Shown here in pieces: positions 16,835 to 25,657 of a stretch of DNA of 47,109 bases. Location: the NCBI GenBank assembly GCA_028066595.1, contig JALCBJ010000051.1, positions 1-47,109 on the forward strand. Reading direction: 5' to 3'. The position numbers and the translations under genes were made by a program. Each line of letters begins with the position of its first letter. Positions within the stretch are counted from its first letter, which is position 1. Source of the DNA: Thermoanaerobaculia bacterium. GTDB lineage: Bacteria; Acidobacteriota; Thermoanaerobaculia; Multivoradales; J023. Below the pieces are notes generated by a model. The model was not told the origin of the DNA. It was given only the letters and a program-made list of their open reading frames with translations, and ran no database searches.

Positions 16835-19080
16835 CCGCTTCTGAGACCAGCTCCGAACTCGTCGACCTCTTGATCGTGGGCGGTGGGCCCGCCGGAGTGG
16901 CCGCCGCCCTACGAGGCGTGGAGCTGGGAATTTCGGTCCGGATTCTCGAAGCCGACGACACGATGCGTCGAATTCGCGACTATTCGAAACACAAGCACAT
17001 TCTGCCGAGTTTCGGTGGCGGCGATCGCCTTGCCTTCCCCGAAGGCGGCGAGTGGATCTCCAAGCTACCCTTCGAACCGATCGACAAGGACGACCTGGTC
17101 GCAGCCTGGAAGGAAGTCTGCCGCGAGGCCGGCGTGAAGGTCGAGTCCGGCATCGAGATGACCGGTCTGGCCGACGGGGACGACGGCACTCTGCACGTCG
17201 AAGGCTACGACCACCGCGACCGCCGCGATGTGCGGTTCGAGGCCCGCCACGTGGCACTGGCGGTCGGACGCGGCGTTCCTCGGCGATTCGACATACCCGG
17301 TGACACCGCGGGCATCGCTCGTCGGCTGGTCGACGCGGATCAGTTCGTCGGTGCACCTGTGTGCGTCATCGGCGGCGGTACGTCCGCCGCCGAGGCGGTC
17401 ATCGCCATCTCTCAGGCCAAGGAGGCAGCGGGAGATCGTACTCCGGTCAACTGGTCCTATCGCGGCGATCGTTTGCCAAAGGTATCGAAGGCGCTGGCAG
17501 AGGCCTTCTTCGCCGCCTACGTCGGTAACGGCAACATCCGTTACCGGCCGCTCAGTGAGCCGCTCATGGTGCTTTCCGGCGAGGATCACAACGACTACCT
17601 GGCCATTCGAGTCGACCGGCGACACGTCGCAGATCGCCCGGTGGAGACCACGCTGCTGGAGTTTCCTGTCGAGCGATGTCTCGCCTGCGTCGGCGAAGAC
17701 GTGCCAGAGGCCTTTCTCGCGACCCTCGACATCCCGATGGTGGTCGGTGGCGATCGCAACCGCAAGCGCATGGTGGTGACCCGGCTTCTCGAGAGCCGGA
17801 GACCACGCGTTTACTTGCTGGGCGACCTGCTCAGTCAGGCCTATCTCGAGACGTCCGGAGTCGACCCGGCCAGCTTCGACGCCGATCCGAGCACATTCCG
17901 TGAGGTACGTCATCGTGGGAACATCAAATCGGCGCTCCACGACGGTGTCCGGGTCGCCGAAGTCGTGCGGCAGCGACTGGACGGCGTCGCCGACGCGGAG
18001 ATTCATCTACCGGAGATCGCCGAGACCGAGGCCGCACCAGCCCGCAAAGCCGCGGTTCCTGTGGCCACGGAAGCCGGATCCGACGAAGGTGGATCGGACG
18101 AAGCCGCATCGGACCAACCCGCGTGGCTGGTGCATCTCGTATCCGGTGGCGACGGTGACGAGCATCGTCTCGACACCGGCGCCGTGGTGACTCTGGGCAG
18201 CGGCGATTGCGATCTGTCCTTCCCGGCCGACCCGCTGATGGCTTCGCTTCACGCAACCGTCGTCCTCGAAGGTGAAACCGCCATGCTCCGCGACGGAGGA
18301 GCTCCCAACGGTATCTTCCTCCAGTTACCGGCACGTCGAAAGGTGTCGCTCCAGAAGGGCGACCTCCTGCGGGTCGGTCGTCAGTTCCTCCTCGTCGACC
18401 TCGACAGCGAAGGGTTCGCTGTCGTTCACTACCGATCCGACGGCTCCGAGGCCGGCCGTCATCGCCTGACAGAAGGCGCCACGGTCGTGGGCCGCAAAGC
18501 CGACCTCATTCTCGATCCCGAAGACGCCACGCTGTCGCGCCGCCAGCTGGCCTTCACAGCGGCGGACGGTCGCCTCCTGGTCAAAGACCTCCTCAGCGTC
18601 AACGGCACGTATCTCCGCATCGCCGATCAGCGGAGACTTCAGCACGGTGATCGATTCCTCGCCGGTCAGCAACACTTCGCGTTCAGCACCCAGCGCGACG
18701 CCGTCTTCGACCGCCAGGGGCCGGCACCGAAGACTGGCTCGTGGACGATCACTCAGGCCGACCTGAAGAAGGTCGGCAATGGGGCTCCCTCGGTCACGTT
18801 TCAACCTTCGGGCAAGGTCTGTCCGGTCGTACCCGGCCAGACCCTTCTCGACGTTGCCGAGGCCCACGGTATTCCGATCGCCGCCGAGTGCCGGGCCGGA
18901 GTCTGCGGCAGCGATCCTCTGCGCATCCTCTCCGGCAGGGAGAATCTAGAGGCCGAACCTCTCGACGGCGAGGCCGAAACCCTGGAGGATCTCTGCGGAC
19001 TGGAAGCTGGACCCTGCCGGCTCGCCTGCATGGCGACCGTCAAGGGCGCCGTCGAAGTAGAGATCCTCGGATCGGGCTGA
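16831..19080 (+). CDS. FAD-dependent oxidoreductase / double FHA / [2Fe-2S] ferredoxin fusion
   Basis: 749 residues, cytoplasmic. Residues 10-385 form a thioredoxin-reductase-like two-Rossmann fold: FAD motif LIVGGGPAGVAAAL and NAD(P) motif VCVIGGGTSAAEAV, but without the redox-active CxxC of TrxR. A linker (about 400-430, Ala/Glu/Asp-rich) leads to two FHA domains: a degenerate one (about 430-515, APNGIF in place of SSNGT) and a better conserved one (about 535-625, VVGRKAD, LSRRQL, SVNGTYL). Residues about 655-745 are a plant-type ferredoxin fold with Cys687 and Cys692 (ECRAGVCGSD), but the third ligand position is Asp695; Cys722, Cys729 and Cys733 follow. Likely NAD(P)H-oxidising entry point of the operon. 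Domain order is not one I recognise. ATGA overlap with the upstream FHA gene. Confidence 0.9.
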   Translation: MTASETSSELVDLLIVGGGPAGVAAALRGVELGISVRILEADDTMRRIRDYSKHKHILPSFGGGDRLAFPEGGEWISKLPFEPIDKDDLVAAWKEVCREAGVKVESGIEMTGLADGDDGTLHVEGYDHRDRRDVRFEARHVALAVGRGVPRRFDIPGDTAGIARRLVDADQFVGAPVCVIGGGTSAAEAVIAISQAKEAAGDRTPVNWSYRGDRLPKVSKALAEAFFAAYVGNGNIRYRPLSEPLMVLSGEDHNDYLAIRVDRRHVADRPVETTLLEFPVERCLACVGEDVPEAFLATLDIPMVVGGDRNRKRMVVTRLLESRRPRVYLLGDLLSQAYLETSGVDPASFDADPSTFREVRHRGNIKSALHDGVRVAEVVRQRLDGVADAEIHLPEIAETEAAPARKAAVPVATEAGSDEGGSDEAASDQPAWLVHLVSGGDGDEHRLDTGAVVTLGSGDCDLSFPADPLMASLHATVVLEGETAMLRDGGAPNGIFLQLPARRKVSLQKGDLLRVGRQFLLVDLDSEGFAVVHYRSDGSEAGRHRLTEGATVVGRKADLILDPEDATLSRRQLAFTAADGRLLVKDLLSVNGTYLRIADQRRLQHGDRFLAGQQHFAFSTQRDAVFDRQGPAPKTGSWTITQADLKKVGNGAPSVTFQPSGKVCPVVPGQTLLDVAEAHGIPIAAECRAGVCGSDPLRILSGRENLEAEPLDGEAETLEDLCGLEAGPCRLACMATVKGAVEVEILGSG

Positions 19081-19118
19081 GCCTCTTCCGGGCCCGAGCC
19101 GTTCGACTCCGGGTCGGA

Positions 19119-19937
19119 TCAGCGCGCGCTTCGGCCCGTCAGGACGTCGCGTACCGCGGGGCTAGCATCTTCGCGCAGCCTCTCGAGGTAGGCGTCGTCT
19201 TCGGATGCGCCCGGGTAGTGCAGCCTCGAACCGGCTTCGAGCAGTAAGCCCGCGATCTCCAAATAAGCGTCCTGTCGACTTTCGGCGCCTCCCGAATACC
19301 GGCTGCCGTGTACCGCCCAGCCGATCGGGGAGCTGTGATGGACCGCGTCGAAGACGTCGAGCGGCGCTCCGGCCCCGAGGAGCCGCCGGGCGTTGTCCGG
19401 TTGACCAAACCATGCGGCCTGATGCAGCGGCGTTCCGGAATCGAGCCCGGGTGCCGTCAGATCGGCACCGGCTGAGATCAGCAGGTCAACCGGTCGGATG
19501 TCGTTGCGGCCGGTAACATCCGCCAGCAGCCGATCTTCCTCGAGGTTTCCGGTCCTTGCGGAAGCAGGATGTGCCTTCAGAATCGCTCGTGCACTGTCCA
19601 GTTGCCCGTTCACGATGGCCACGGCGAGCCGGTCTGCTTCGTTCAACTCACGATCGGCTCCGTACCGTCGTAGGAGCTCTGCGACCTCGCCGAACCCGCG
19701 CCGCACGGCGTGCGCATAGGCGGTCTTTCCCCCGGCGGTTCTGGAATCGATATCGGCTCCCTGACCCAGAAGGATCTCCAGCGCGTCGGCCCGTCGTCGT
19801 CGCGTCGCGACGTGGAGAGGAGTCTCCGCCAGCTTTCCGTGCCGCTGATTCGGGTCGGCACCTGATCGCAGCAAGCGACGCAGCACCTCGTCTCCATCGG
19901 AGCCATATTCCCAGTCGAGGAGTTGGTGGAGGTTCAT
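19119..19937 (-). CDS. Ankyrin-repeat protein
   Basis: 272 residues made of about six to seven ankyrin repeats: RLLRSGADPNQRHGKLAETP, LHVATRRRRADALEILLGQG, AYAHAVRRGFGEVAELLRRY, LLISAGADLTAPGLDSGTP and LHQAAWFGQPDNARRLLGAG. No signal peptide or membrane helix. Such proteins mediate protein-protein contacts; the partner is unknown. It is convergent with the cytochrome operon (38 nt between stops) and divergent from the molybdenum hydroxylase operon. A terminal region (DAVHHSSPIGWAVHGSR) resembles ankyrin proteins of the bacterial 'AnkB-like' group, but this is weak. Confidence 0.9.
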   Translation of the reverse strand: MNLHQLLDWEYGSDGDEVLRRLLRSGADPNQRHGKLAETPLHVATRRRRADALEILLGQGADIDSRTAGGKTAYAHAVRRGFGEVAELLRRYGADRELNEADRLAVAIVNGQLDSARAILKAHPASARTGNLEEDRLLADVTGRNDIRPVDLLISAGADLTAPGLDSGTPLHQAAWFGQPDNARRLLGAGAPLDVFDAVHHSSPIGWAVHGSRYSGGAESRQDAYLEIAGLLLEAGSRLHYPGASEDDAYLERLREDASPAVRDVLTGRSAR

Positions 19938-20171
19938 TTGCAGGTCCCGGTCGTTACGTCGGTCAGTGTACTCCTACGCGGGAGCACTCGAGAACCGCTC
20001 GGTCGCCCTAGTCCTAGTCGTAGCTGCATCCTCAGGTTGGTCGGCCCCACTGCTCTCCGTCAATACACTCCAAGGCGAAAGAACGAAGCCATCCGAGTTG
20101 CAGGAGGTCGAGGTAGGATGGTTCCAACAAACTAGCCGATCTCAGCGACGCGAACGTACGAAGGAGCCGGA

Positions 20172-20639
20172 ATGGAGTATGAACTCGTCGTCAACGGAAA
20201 ACGCCACTCGGTGGACGTCGACCCCGATACGCCATTGCTCTGGGTCTTGCGGGACGAGCTGGGCTTGGTGGGAACCAAGTTCGGCTGCGGCGTGGCTCAG
20301 TGCGGTGCTTGCACCATCCATTTGAACGGCCTGCCGGCGCGTTCGTGCGTGATGCCGATCTCTTCGATCCGTGATCAGCCCGTGACCACCATCGAAGGGT
20401 TGGAAGGGCCGGAAGCTGAAGCCGTGAAGGCCGCATGGGTGGGCGTCCAAGTTCCCCAGTGCGGATTCTGCCAATCGGGTCAGGTCATGACGGCTGTGTC
20501 GCTGTTGCAGCATGTGCCGTCGCCTGATGATCGGGAGATCGATCGTGCTCTCACCGGCAACATCTGTCGCTGCGCCACCTACCATCGCATTCGCGGTGCG
20601 GTGCACGAAGCAGCACAACGCTTGGCCGAGGAGACGTGA
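20172..20639 (+). CDS. [2Fe-2S] subunit of an isoquinoline 1-oxidoreductase-like molybdenum hydroxylase (IorA-like)
   Basis: 155 residues, the small iron-sulfur subunit of the xanthine oxidase family. The N-terminal ferredoxin domain has GCGVAQCGACTIHLNG plus a later Cys (ARSCVMP); the C-terminal helical domain has the second cluster motifs CGFCQSGQ and GNICRCATYHRIR. The two clusters relay electrons from the molybdenum site. AAGGAG lies just upstream of the ATG. It is followed after one base by the large subunit and then by a diheme cytochrome; no FAD subunit gene is present, as in IorAB-type enzymes that pass electrons to a cytochrome. Confidence 0.95.
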   Translation: MEYELVVNGKRHSVDVDPDTPLLWVLRDELGLVGTKFGCGVAQCGACTIHLNGLPARSCVMPISSIRDQPVTTIEGLEGPEAEAVKAAWVGVQVPQCGFCQSGQVMTAVSLLQHVPSPDDREIDRALTGNICRCATYHRIRGAVHEAAQRLAEET

Positions 20640-20640
20640 C

Positions 20641-22884
20641 ATGCTGCCGAGGAACCTCGACCCGAAGCAGGGGACATCGCAGGCGGAGACAGCTCGAACG
20701 GGTCCGGCACCAGGTCACGCCAGTCGACGGCAGGTATTGCTAGGTGGCCTGACGCTCGGCACCGGTCTCGTTCTCGGCTTCCGGCTGCCGCGCCCCGCCC
20801 GCGCGGAAACGATCGACGCCACTGCGAACGCGACCGGCACGCCGATCAACGCCTTCCTGCAGATCTCACCGGACAACGCCGTGACGGTCGTGTCGAAGCA
20901 CATCGAGCTCGGCCAGGGTTCGTACAGCGGCCTCGCGACCATCCTCGCCGAGGAGCTCGACGCGGATTGGGATCAGGTACGGGTGATCTCGGCCCCGGCG
21001 GAAATCCCTACGTATGCCAATACGGCTCTCGGCGCCCAGGTGACCGGCGGCAGCACCGCAATGGCCAATTCCTGGGCCCAGCTACGGGAGGCAGGTGCTT
21101 CCGCGCGGGCCATGCTCATCGCTGCGGCCGCAGAGCGGTGGAGTGTCGAGGCATCGGAGTTCCGGACCGAGCGGGGCATGGTTCATCACCCGGGGAGCGG
21201 CCGCAAGGCGTCTTTCGGAGAGCTGGCGAACGAGGCGGCGGAGCAGCCCCCGCCAGAGAAGCCCCAGCTGAAGAATCCCAAGAATTTCGAGCTCATCGGC
21301 AAGAAGAAGCTGCCTCGCGTCGATGTGCCCGCGAAGACCGATGGGACGGCGACCTTCACCCTCGACCTGCCAGCGGAGATCACGGCGGTGCTAGCCCGAC
21401 CTCCGCGCTTCGGTGGCCAGGTGAAGAGTTTCGATGCCAGCGGCACCAAGAAGGTCCGTGGCGTTGTCGACGTGATTCAGACCCCGGTCGGCGTCGCGGT
21501 ACTGGCGAAGAGCTTCTGGGCCGCGAAGAAAGGGCGAGACGCTCTCGAAGTCGAGTGGGACGACAGTCAAGCCGAGATGCGGGGCAGCGAGGATCTATTC
21601 GGGGAGTTCGAGCCGATGCTCGCGAAGCCCGGAATGGCCGCACGCGAGGACGGCGATGTCGACAAGGCGCTGGCGGGGGCCACCAAGACCGTGGAAGCGA
21701 AGTACTTCACGCCCTATCTGGCGCACGCTCCCATGGAGACGATGGACTGCGTGATCCACTACACCGGCGACTCCTGCGCGCTCTCTTGCGGCTCGCAGGC
21801 GCAGACCATCGACCAGGGCGCTGTGGCGCAGGTCCTCGGCCTCGACCCGTCCAAGGTGTCGATCGCGACCCAATTGGCGGGCGGCAGCTTTGGGCGACGC
21901 GCGACGCTGAACGCCGACGTCGCGGTCGAGGCATCGCTGATCGCCAAGATCTCCGAGCGCAAAGTACCCATCAAGCTGGTGTGGACCCGGGAAGACGATC
22001 TCCGAGGTGGTCGCTATCGTCCCCTCTTCGTCCAGCGCCTGCGTGGCGGGCTCGATGCCAACGGCCAGATCGTCGCCTGGGACCACCGACTCGTGGGCCA
22101 GTCCTTCATACTCGGAACCCCTTTCGAGTCCGCCGTGGCACCAGACGGCTTGGATCGCACCTCAGTGGAGGGAGCCGCGACGCTACCGTACGGAATCGAC
22201 AACCTACGGGTCGGTCTGCAATCGCCCAAGGTAGGGATCACGTCCCTTTGGTGGCGCTCCGTCGGCCATACCCACACGGCCTTCAGTACCGAGACCTTTC
22301 TCGACGATCTGGCACGCGAGTCGAACCGCGATCCCGTGGATCTGCGCGTCGAGCTTCTTGGCGATCGGCATCCGCGCCTGCGCAAGGTGCTCGAAGTCGC
22401 CGCAGACAAGGGCCGATGGGGCACACCCCTACCCGACGGTGTGGCACGTGGTATCGCGCTACACGAATCGTTCAGCACCTACGTCTGTCAGGTCGTCGAA
22501 GTCCGGCGCGGCCGACGCGGTCTCCCCGAGGTAGATCGCGTCACGTGCGCGGTCGACTGCGGCATCGCGATCAATCCCGACAACGTCAAGGCCCAGATGG
22601 AAGGCGGCATCGGCTTCGGGCTCGGAACCGCCCTCTACAATGAGGTGGTCGTCGAAAAAGGCATCCCGCAGGTGAGCAATTTCAACGACTACCGCGTCCT
22701 CCGGATCCACGAGATGCCGAAGGTCGACGTTCATGTGGTCTCATCGGGCGAGTCTCCTACCGGTGTCGGTGAACCTGGGGTTCCGCCCATTGCGCCGGCC
22801 GTCGCCAACGCGTGGAAGGCGCTCACGGGTCATTCGGTTCGACGCCTACCGTTCGCGCACCCATCGAACCAGAACGAGGCGTGA
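20641..22884 (+). CDS. Molybdopterin-binding subunit of isoquinoline 1-oxidoreductase-like hydroxylase (IorB-like)
   Basis: 747 residues. A Tat-like leader ([21 protein letters not shown], about residues 28-48) predicts export of the folded Mo enzyme, with the small subunit carried along. The mature chain has the two aldehyde-oxidase/xanthine-dehydrogenase halves: the molybdopterin-contacting [18 protein letters not shown], the APMETMDC block, and the near C-terminal catalytic glutamate motif [13 protein letters not shown]. It hydroxylates an aldehyde or N-heterocycle; the actual substrate cannot be read from sequence. GAGGAG upstream of the ATG; the frame is open further upstream but that part lies within the IorA-like gene. 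Confidence 0.94.
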   Translation: MLPRNLDPKQGTSQAETARTGPAPGHASRRQVLLGGLTLGTGLVLGFRLPRPARAETIDATANATGTPINAFLQISPDNAVTVVSKHIELGQGSYSGLATILAEELDADWDQVRVISAPAEIPTYANTALGAQVTGGSTAMANSWAQLREAGASARAMLIAAAAERWSVEASEFRTERGMVHHPGSGRKASFGELANEAAEQPPPEKPQLKNPKNFELIGKKKLPRVDVPAKTDGTATFTLDLPAEITAVLARPPRFGGQVKSFDASGTKKVRGVVDVIQTPVGVAVLAKSFWAAKKGRDALEVEWDDSQAEMRGSEDLFGEFEPMLAKPGMAAREDGDVDKALAGATKTVEAKYFTPYLAHAPMETMDCVIHYTGDSCALSCGSQAQTIDQGAVAQVLGLDPSKVSIATQLAGGSFGRRATLNADVAVEASLIAKISERKVPIKLVWTREDDLRGGRYRPLFVQRLRGGLDANGQIVAWDHRLVGQSFILGTPFESAVAPDGLDRTSVEGAATLPYGIDNLRVGLQSPKVGITSLWWRSVGHTHTAFSTETFLDDLARESNRDPVDLRVELLGDRHPRLRKVLEVAADKGRWGTPLPDGVARGIALHESFSTYVCQVVEVRRGRRGLPEVDRVTCAVDCGIAINPDNVKAQMEGGIGFGLGTALYNEVVVEKGIPQVSNFNDYRVLRIHEMPKVDVHVVSSGESPTGVGEPGVPPIAPAVANAWKALTGHSVRRLPFAHPSNQNEA

Positions 22885-22894
22885 GGACGTGACG

Positions 22895-23602
22895 ATGACA
22901 AAACGCGAATCCGTCCTACGATCGGTTCTGATCCTGCTCGCCTGCTTGGCTCTCGGTGCGATTGCAATCGGGGCGGCATCAGATCAGGAAACGACCGCTG
23001 CCGACTCGAACGAGTTGCGTCCCGTGACCAGCTTCGATTCGATCACCGATCCGACCGAGCGCTCCAAGGCGCTCTTCGTAGAGCTTTCCAAGGTGCTCCT
23101 GCATCCTCGGTGTGTCAACTGCCATCCAGCGGGCGACCAGCCGCTCCAGGGTCAACTCGAAATCCACGAGCCGCCGGTTTGGCGAGGGAAAGACGGAGAG
23201 GGAGCCGTCGGTATGCACTGCACTACATGCCATACCAAGGCCAACTACGACCCGGCCGGTGTCCCCGGCGCCCCACACTGGAGCCTGGCTCCGGCCTACA
23301 CGGCCTGGGAAGGTAAGTCGGTGTCGTACATCTGCGCGCAGATCCAAGATCCAGAGCGGAACGGCGGCATGGACCACGAGGCTCTGATCCTGCACATGGA
23401 AGACGACCCGTTGGTGGGTTGGGCATGGCATCCGGGGGGCGACCGTGAGCCCGTGCCCGGCACCCAGGAGGATTTCAGCCAGCTGGTGAAGGCGTGGATC
23501 GCCACCGGCGCCGCCTGTCCTGACGGCTCCTGGGAGGGTCAGCTCGAGAGTCGGACCGCACTCCGACTCTCGTCGACTTCGTCTCAGATACCACTCTCCT
23601 GA
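22895..23602 (+). CDS. Diheme cytochrome subunit of the IorAB-type hydroxylase
   Basis: 235 residues with a signal peptide ([18 protein letters not shown]) and two heme c motifs, CVNCH (in [19 protein letters not shown]) and CTTCH. Conserved blocks [30 protein letters not shown] and [20 protein letters not shown] match proteins annotated 'isoquinoline 1-oxidoreductase subunit', which are genomic companions of IorAB. It should accept electrons from the exported molybdenum enzyme in the periplasm. It starts 10 nt after iorB with GAGG spaced 8 nt. The last 20 residues (after AACPDGSW) are encoded by a strong hairpin and may not be part of the conserved family. Confidence 0.92.
   Translation: MTKRESVLRSVLILLACLALGAIAIGAASDQETTAADSNELRPVTSFDSITDPTERSKALFVELSKVLLHPRCVNCHPAGDQPLQGQLEIHEPPVWRGKDGEGAVGMHCTTCHTKANYDPAGVPGAPHWSLAPAYTAWEGKSVSYICAQIQDPERNGGMDHEALILHMEDDPLVGWAWHPGGDREPVPGTQEDFSQLVKAWIATGAACPDGSWEGQLESRTALRLSSTSSQIPLS
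23545..23572 (+). repeat. Perfect 11-bp inverted repeat within the 3' end of the diheme gene
   Basis: CGAGAGTCGGA (23545-23555) and its exact complement (23562-23572) are separated by 6 nt. It forms a stable RNA hairpin about 30 nt before the stop codon. There is no T-run after it, so it does not look like a standard intrinsic terminator. It may stabilise the mRNA 3' end or assist factor-dependent termination. Confidence 0.6.
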
Positions 23603-23829
23603 GACGGATCGACAGCGCGGTGTGATGACTGCGTCACGAGGACCTCGTCACCCTCGCACGCGAAGACCGCTTCAGGTTCACGTGACCGAGTCGGTACGGG
23701 CTCCAGGGGGGGCAGCGCGAGAAAGACACTCGGCCTCGGAGGCCTGCAGCGCGTCACAGGAAACGAATCGAACGCTCGCCGGGCTGGTAGCGTGGCATCT
23801 CTCTATTGAACTTGTCTCTGGAGCTCTCG

Positions 23830-25434
23830 ATGCCAACCAGGTCCCCCTCTGCCTTGTGTCTTCTTGTCTTCGTCTTTCTCTTTGCCGTGGAGAAAGTCGC
23901 AGCTGATCCCCGCTTCGACCTCGTAGCCGACGCACTGGATCCGCAGGCTTGCAACGGTTCCGGATGCTGGACGAACCACCTCAGGGTCACAGATCTCGAC
24001 CTCGACGGCGATCTCGATCTGGTACTCGCCAACTACCCGGACTTCTTCTTCGGTAACAACTCGCCACAGCCACTCGTGATCTACGAGAACAACGGCGCGG
24101 GCATCTTCACCAACGTCTCCACCGGCGCGGTAGGCGATCTCACGGGCAATCTTCAACAGATCGCCATCGGCGACGTGGATGGCGACGGTTCGCCCGACAT
24201 CTATGGTCCCAGCGGTGTCGGCGGCGCGCCGGTGCTACTGATCAACGACGGTGACGGCGTGTTCACCGACGAGGCGAGCACACGCCTACCGACGACCGAT
24301 TTCCCGGCAGGTGCCGCCGCTCGCATGGGTGACGTCGACAACGACGGTGACCTCGACATCTTCTCCGCCGATGGCTACGCGGTCGCAGGGCCGCCTTTCG
24401 GACGGCTGTATCTCAACGATGGCACTGGCGTCTTCACGGAGTCGGTCGGTGCGATCCCGAGCTCGATCTCGGGCGTCGACATCGATGACGTGGAGTTCTT
24501 CGACGCCGACCGAGACTTCGATTTGGATCTCGTGGTGAATGCTCACAACGGCGGCACCGGCGCACTGTGGCTCAACGATGGTTCCGGTACGTTCGCTGCT
24601 GGTGGGTCGCTCGCACCTCCCGCAGGCGGCAGCAATCACTACAACGTGACTCCGTGTGACGTCGATGGCGATGGCGACCTCGATCTGTGGATCGACAACA
24701 TCGGGCCCGGATTCACGGAACAGCTACTGATCAATGACGGATCCGCGGGCTTCACCGACGAAACCACAACACGTGTAACCGGCAATCCCGGCGTGGACGA
24801 CAACGGCGTCATCTGCGTCGACATCGACAACGACGGTGACTTCGATGGCGTGGTCGTTTCCCTGGCCACCACAGAACGGCTACTTCTGAACGACGGCACA
24901 GGCAACTTCACCTTCGTCAGCGACGTGTTCGACCCTCCCGGGGACTGCAGCTTGTGGGGGGAGTTTGGAGATCTCGACGGCGATGGACGACTCGATCTCG
25001 TGACCGGTCAGGGCGAATGCAGCTCGTCCGACGAGGTATATCTCGGCAACACAAAGGTGCCCGTCGATTCCCGCGCGCCGGTGATCGTCGCCGTGGAGGA
25101 ACTCGATACGGTCGACGCAGGCGTTGCCCCTCCGGTTCGTTTCGCCGTCAGCGACAGTCATGTCACCGACGAGGGCCCCAGACTGCAGCGCGCCTACGTG
25201 GAGATCGATCCAACGGGCTCCCCTGGGGTGGTCGAAGCCGACTTCATGGGCGGAGATCTGTTCCGAGCCGAGCTACCCGCGGAAGAGCCCGGCTCGATGT
25301 CATATCGAGTCTGCGCCGAAGATCTCAGGTCAAACGGCGTATGTTCACCTACCTTCAGCTATTCCGTCGTTCCTCAAGGAGAAATCTTCAGCGACGGTTT
25401 CGAGACGGGTAACACCAGTGCATGGAGCAACTGA
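23830..25434 (+). CDS. Secreted FG-GAP/VCBS repeat protein
   Basis: 534 residues. A signal peptide (SALCLLVFVFLFAVEKVAA) is followed by about seven VCBS/FG-GAP repeats: each holds a calcium-binding DxDxDGDxD motif such as DLDLDGDLDLVLAN, DVDGDGSPDIYG, DVDNDGDLDIFS and DVDGDGDLDLWID followed by LYLNDGTGxF. A beta-sandwich-like segment (about 400-500) precedes the C-terminal tail IFSDGFETGNTSAWSN. Such beta-propellers occur in surface-adhesion or secreted proteins. The frame has a TTG at 23806, but GGAG lies 6 nt before the ATG at 23830, so that start is used. No other member of this secretion pathway is seen nearby. Confidence 0.9.
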   Translation: MPTRSPSALCLLVFVFLFAVEKVAADPRFDLVADALDPQACNGSGCWTNHLRVTDLDLDGDLDLVLANYPDFFFGNNSPQPLVIYENNGAGIFTNVSTGAVGDLTGNLQQIAIGDVDGDGSPDIYGPSGVGGAPVLLINDGDGVFTDEASTRLPTTDFPAGAAARMGDVDNDGDLDIFSADGYAVAGPPFGRLYLNDGTGVFTESVGAIPSSISGVDIDDVEFFDADRDFDLDLVVNAHNGGTGALWLNDGSGTFAAGGSLAPPAGGSNHYNVTPCDVDGDGDLDLWIDNIGPGFTEQLLINDGSAGFTDETTTRVTGNPGVDDNGVICVDIDNDGDFDGVVVSLATTERLLLNDGTGNFTFVSDVFDPPGDCSLWGEFGDLDGDGRLDLVTGQGECSSSDEVYLGNTKVPVDSRAPVIVAVEELDTVDAGVAPPVRFAVSDSHVTDEGPRLQRAYVEIDPTGSPGVVEADFMGGDLFRAELPAEEPGSMSYRVCAEDLRSNGVCSPTFSYSVVPQGEIFSDGFETGNTSAWSN

Positions 25435-25657
25435 CAGCCGCAGCAGCCAACGCGTCATCGATGATCTCCGCTCTCGACGAGAACGGGCTCTCGTTCCTCT
25501 CACTAGAAACCAAGGCGTGGGACCATCAGCGGCTCGAGGGATCAGTTTCTGAAGGGTCACCGATTCGGGCTGCGAACCGAATAGGTCAGACGGTCGGTCT
25601 GCTTTCTACATCCCGTCAGCTCTGAGAAGAGCTTCCGCTATTGCCAAGGGAGAGACG

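Noticed and set aside
20967..22643. 558-aa frame within the molybdenum hydroxylase gene
   Set aside because: Same strand, different frame; Gly/Arg-rich and lacking homology, while the in-frame IorB-like protein is unambiguous.
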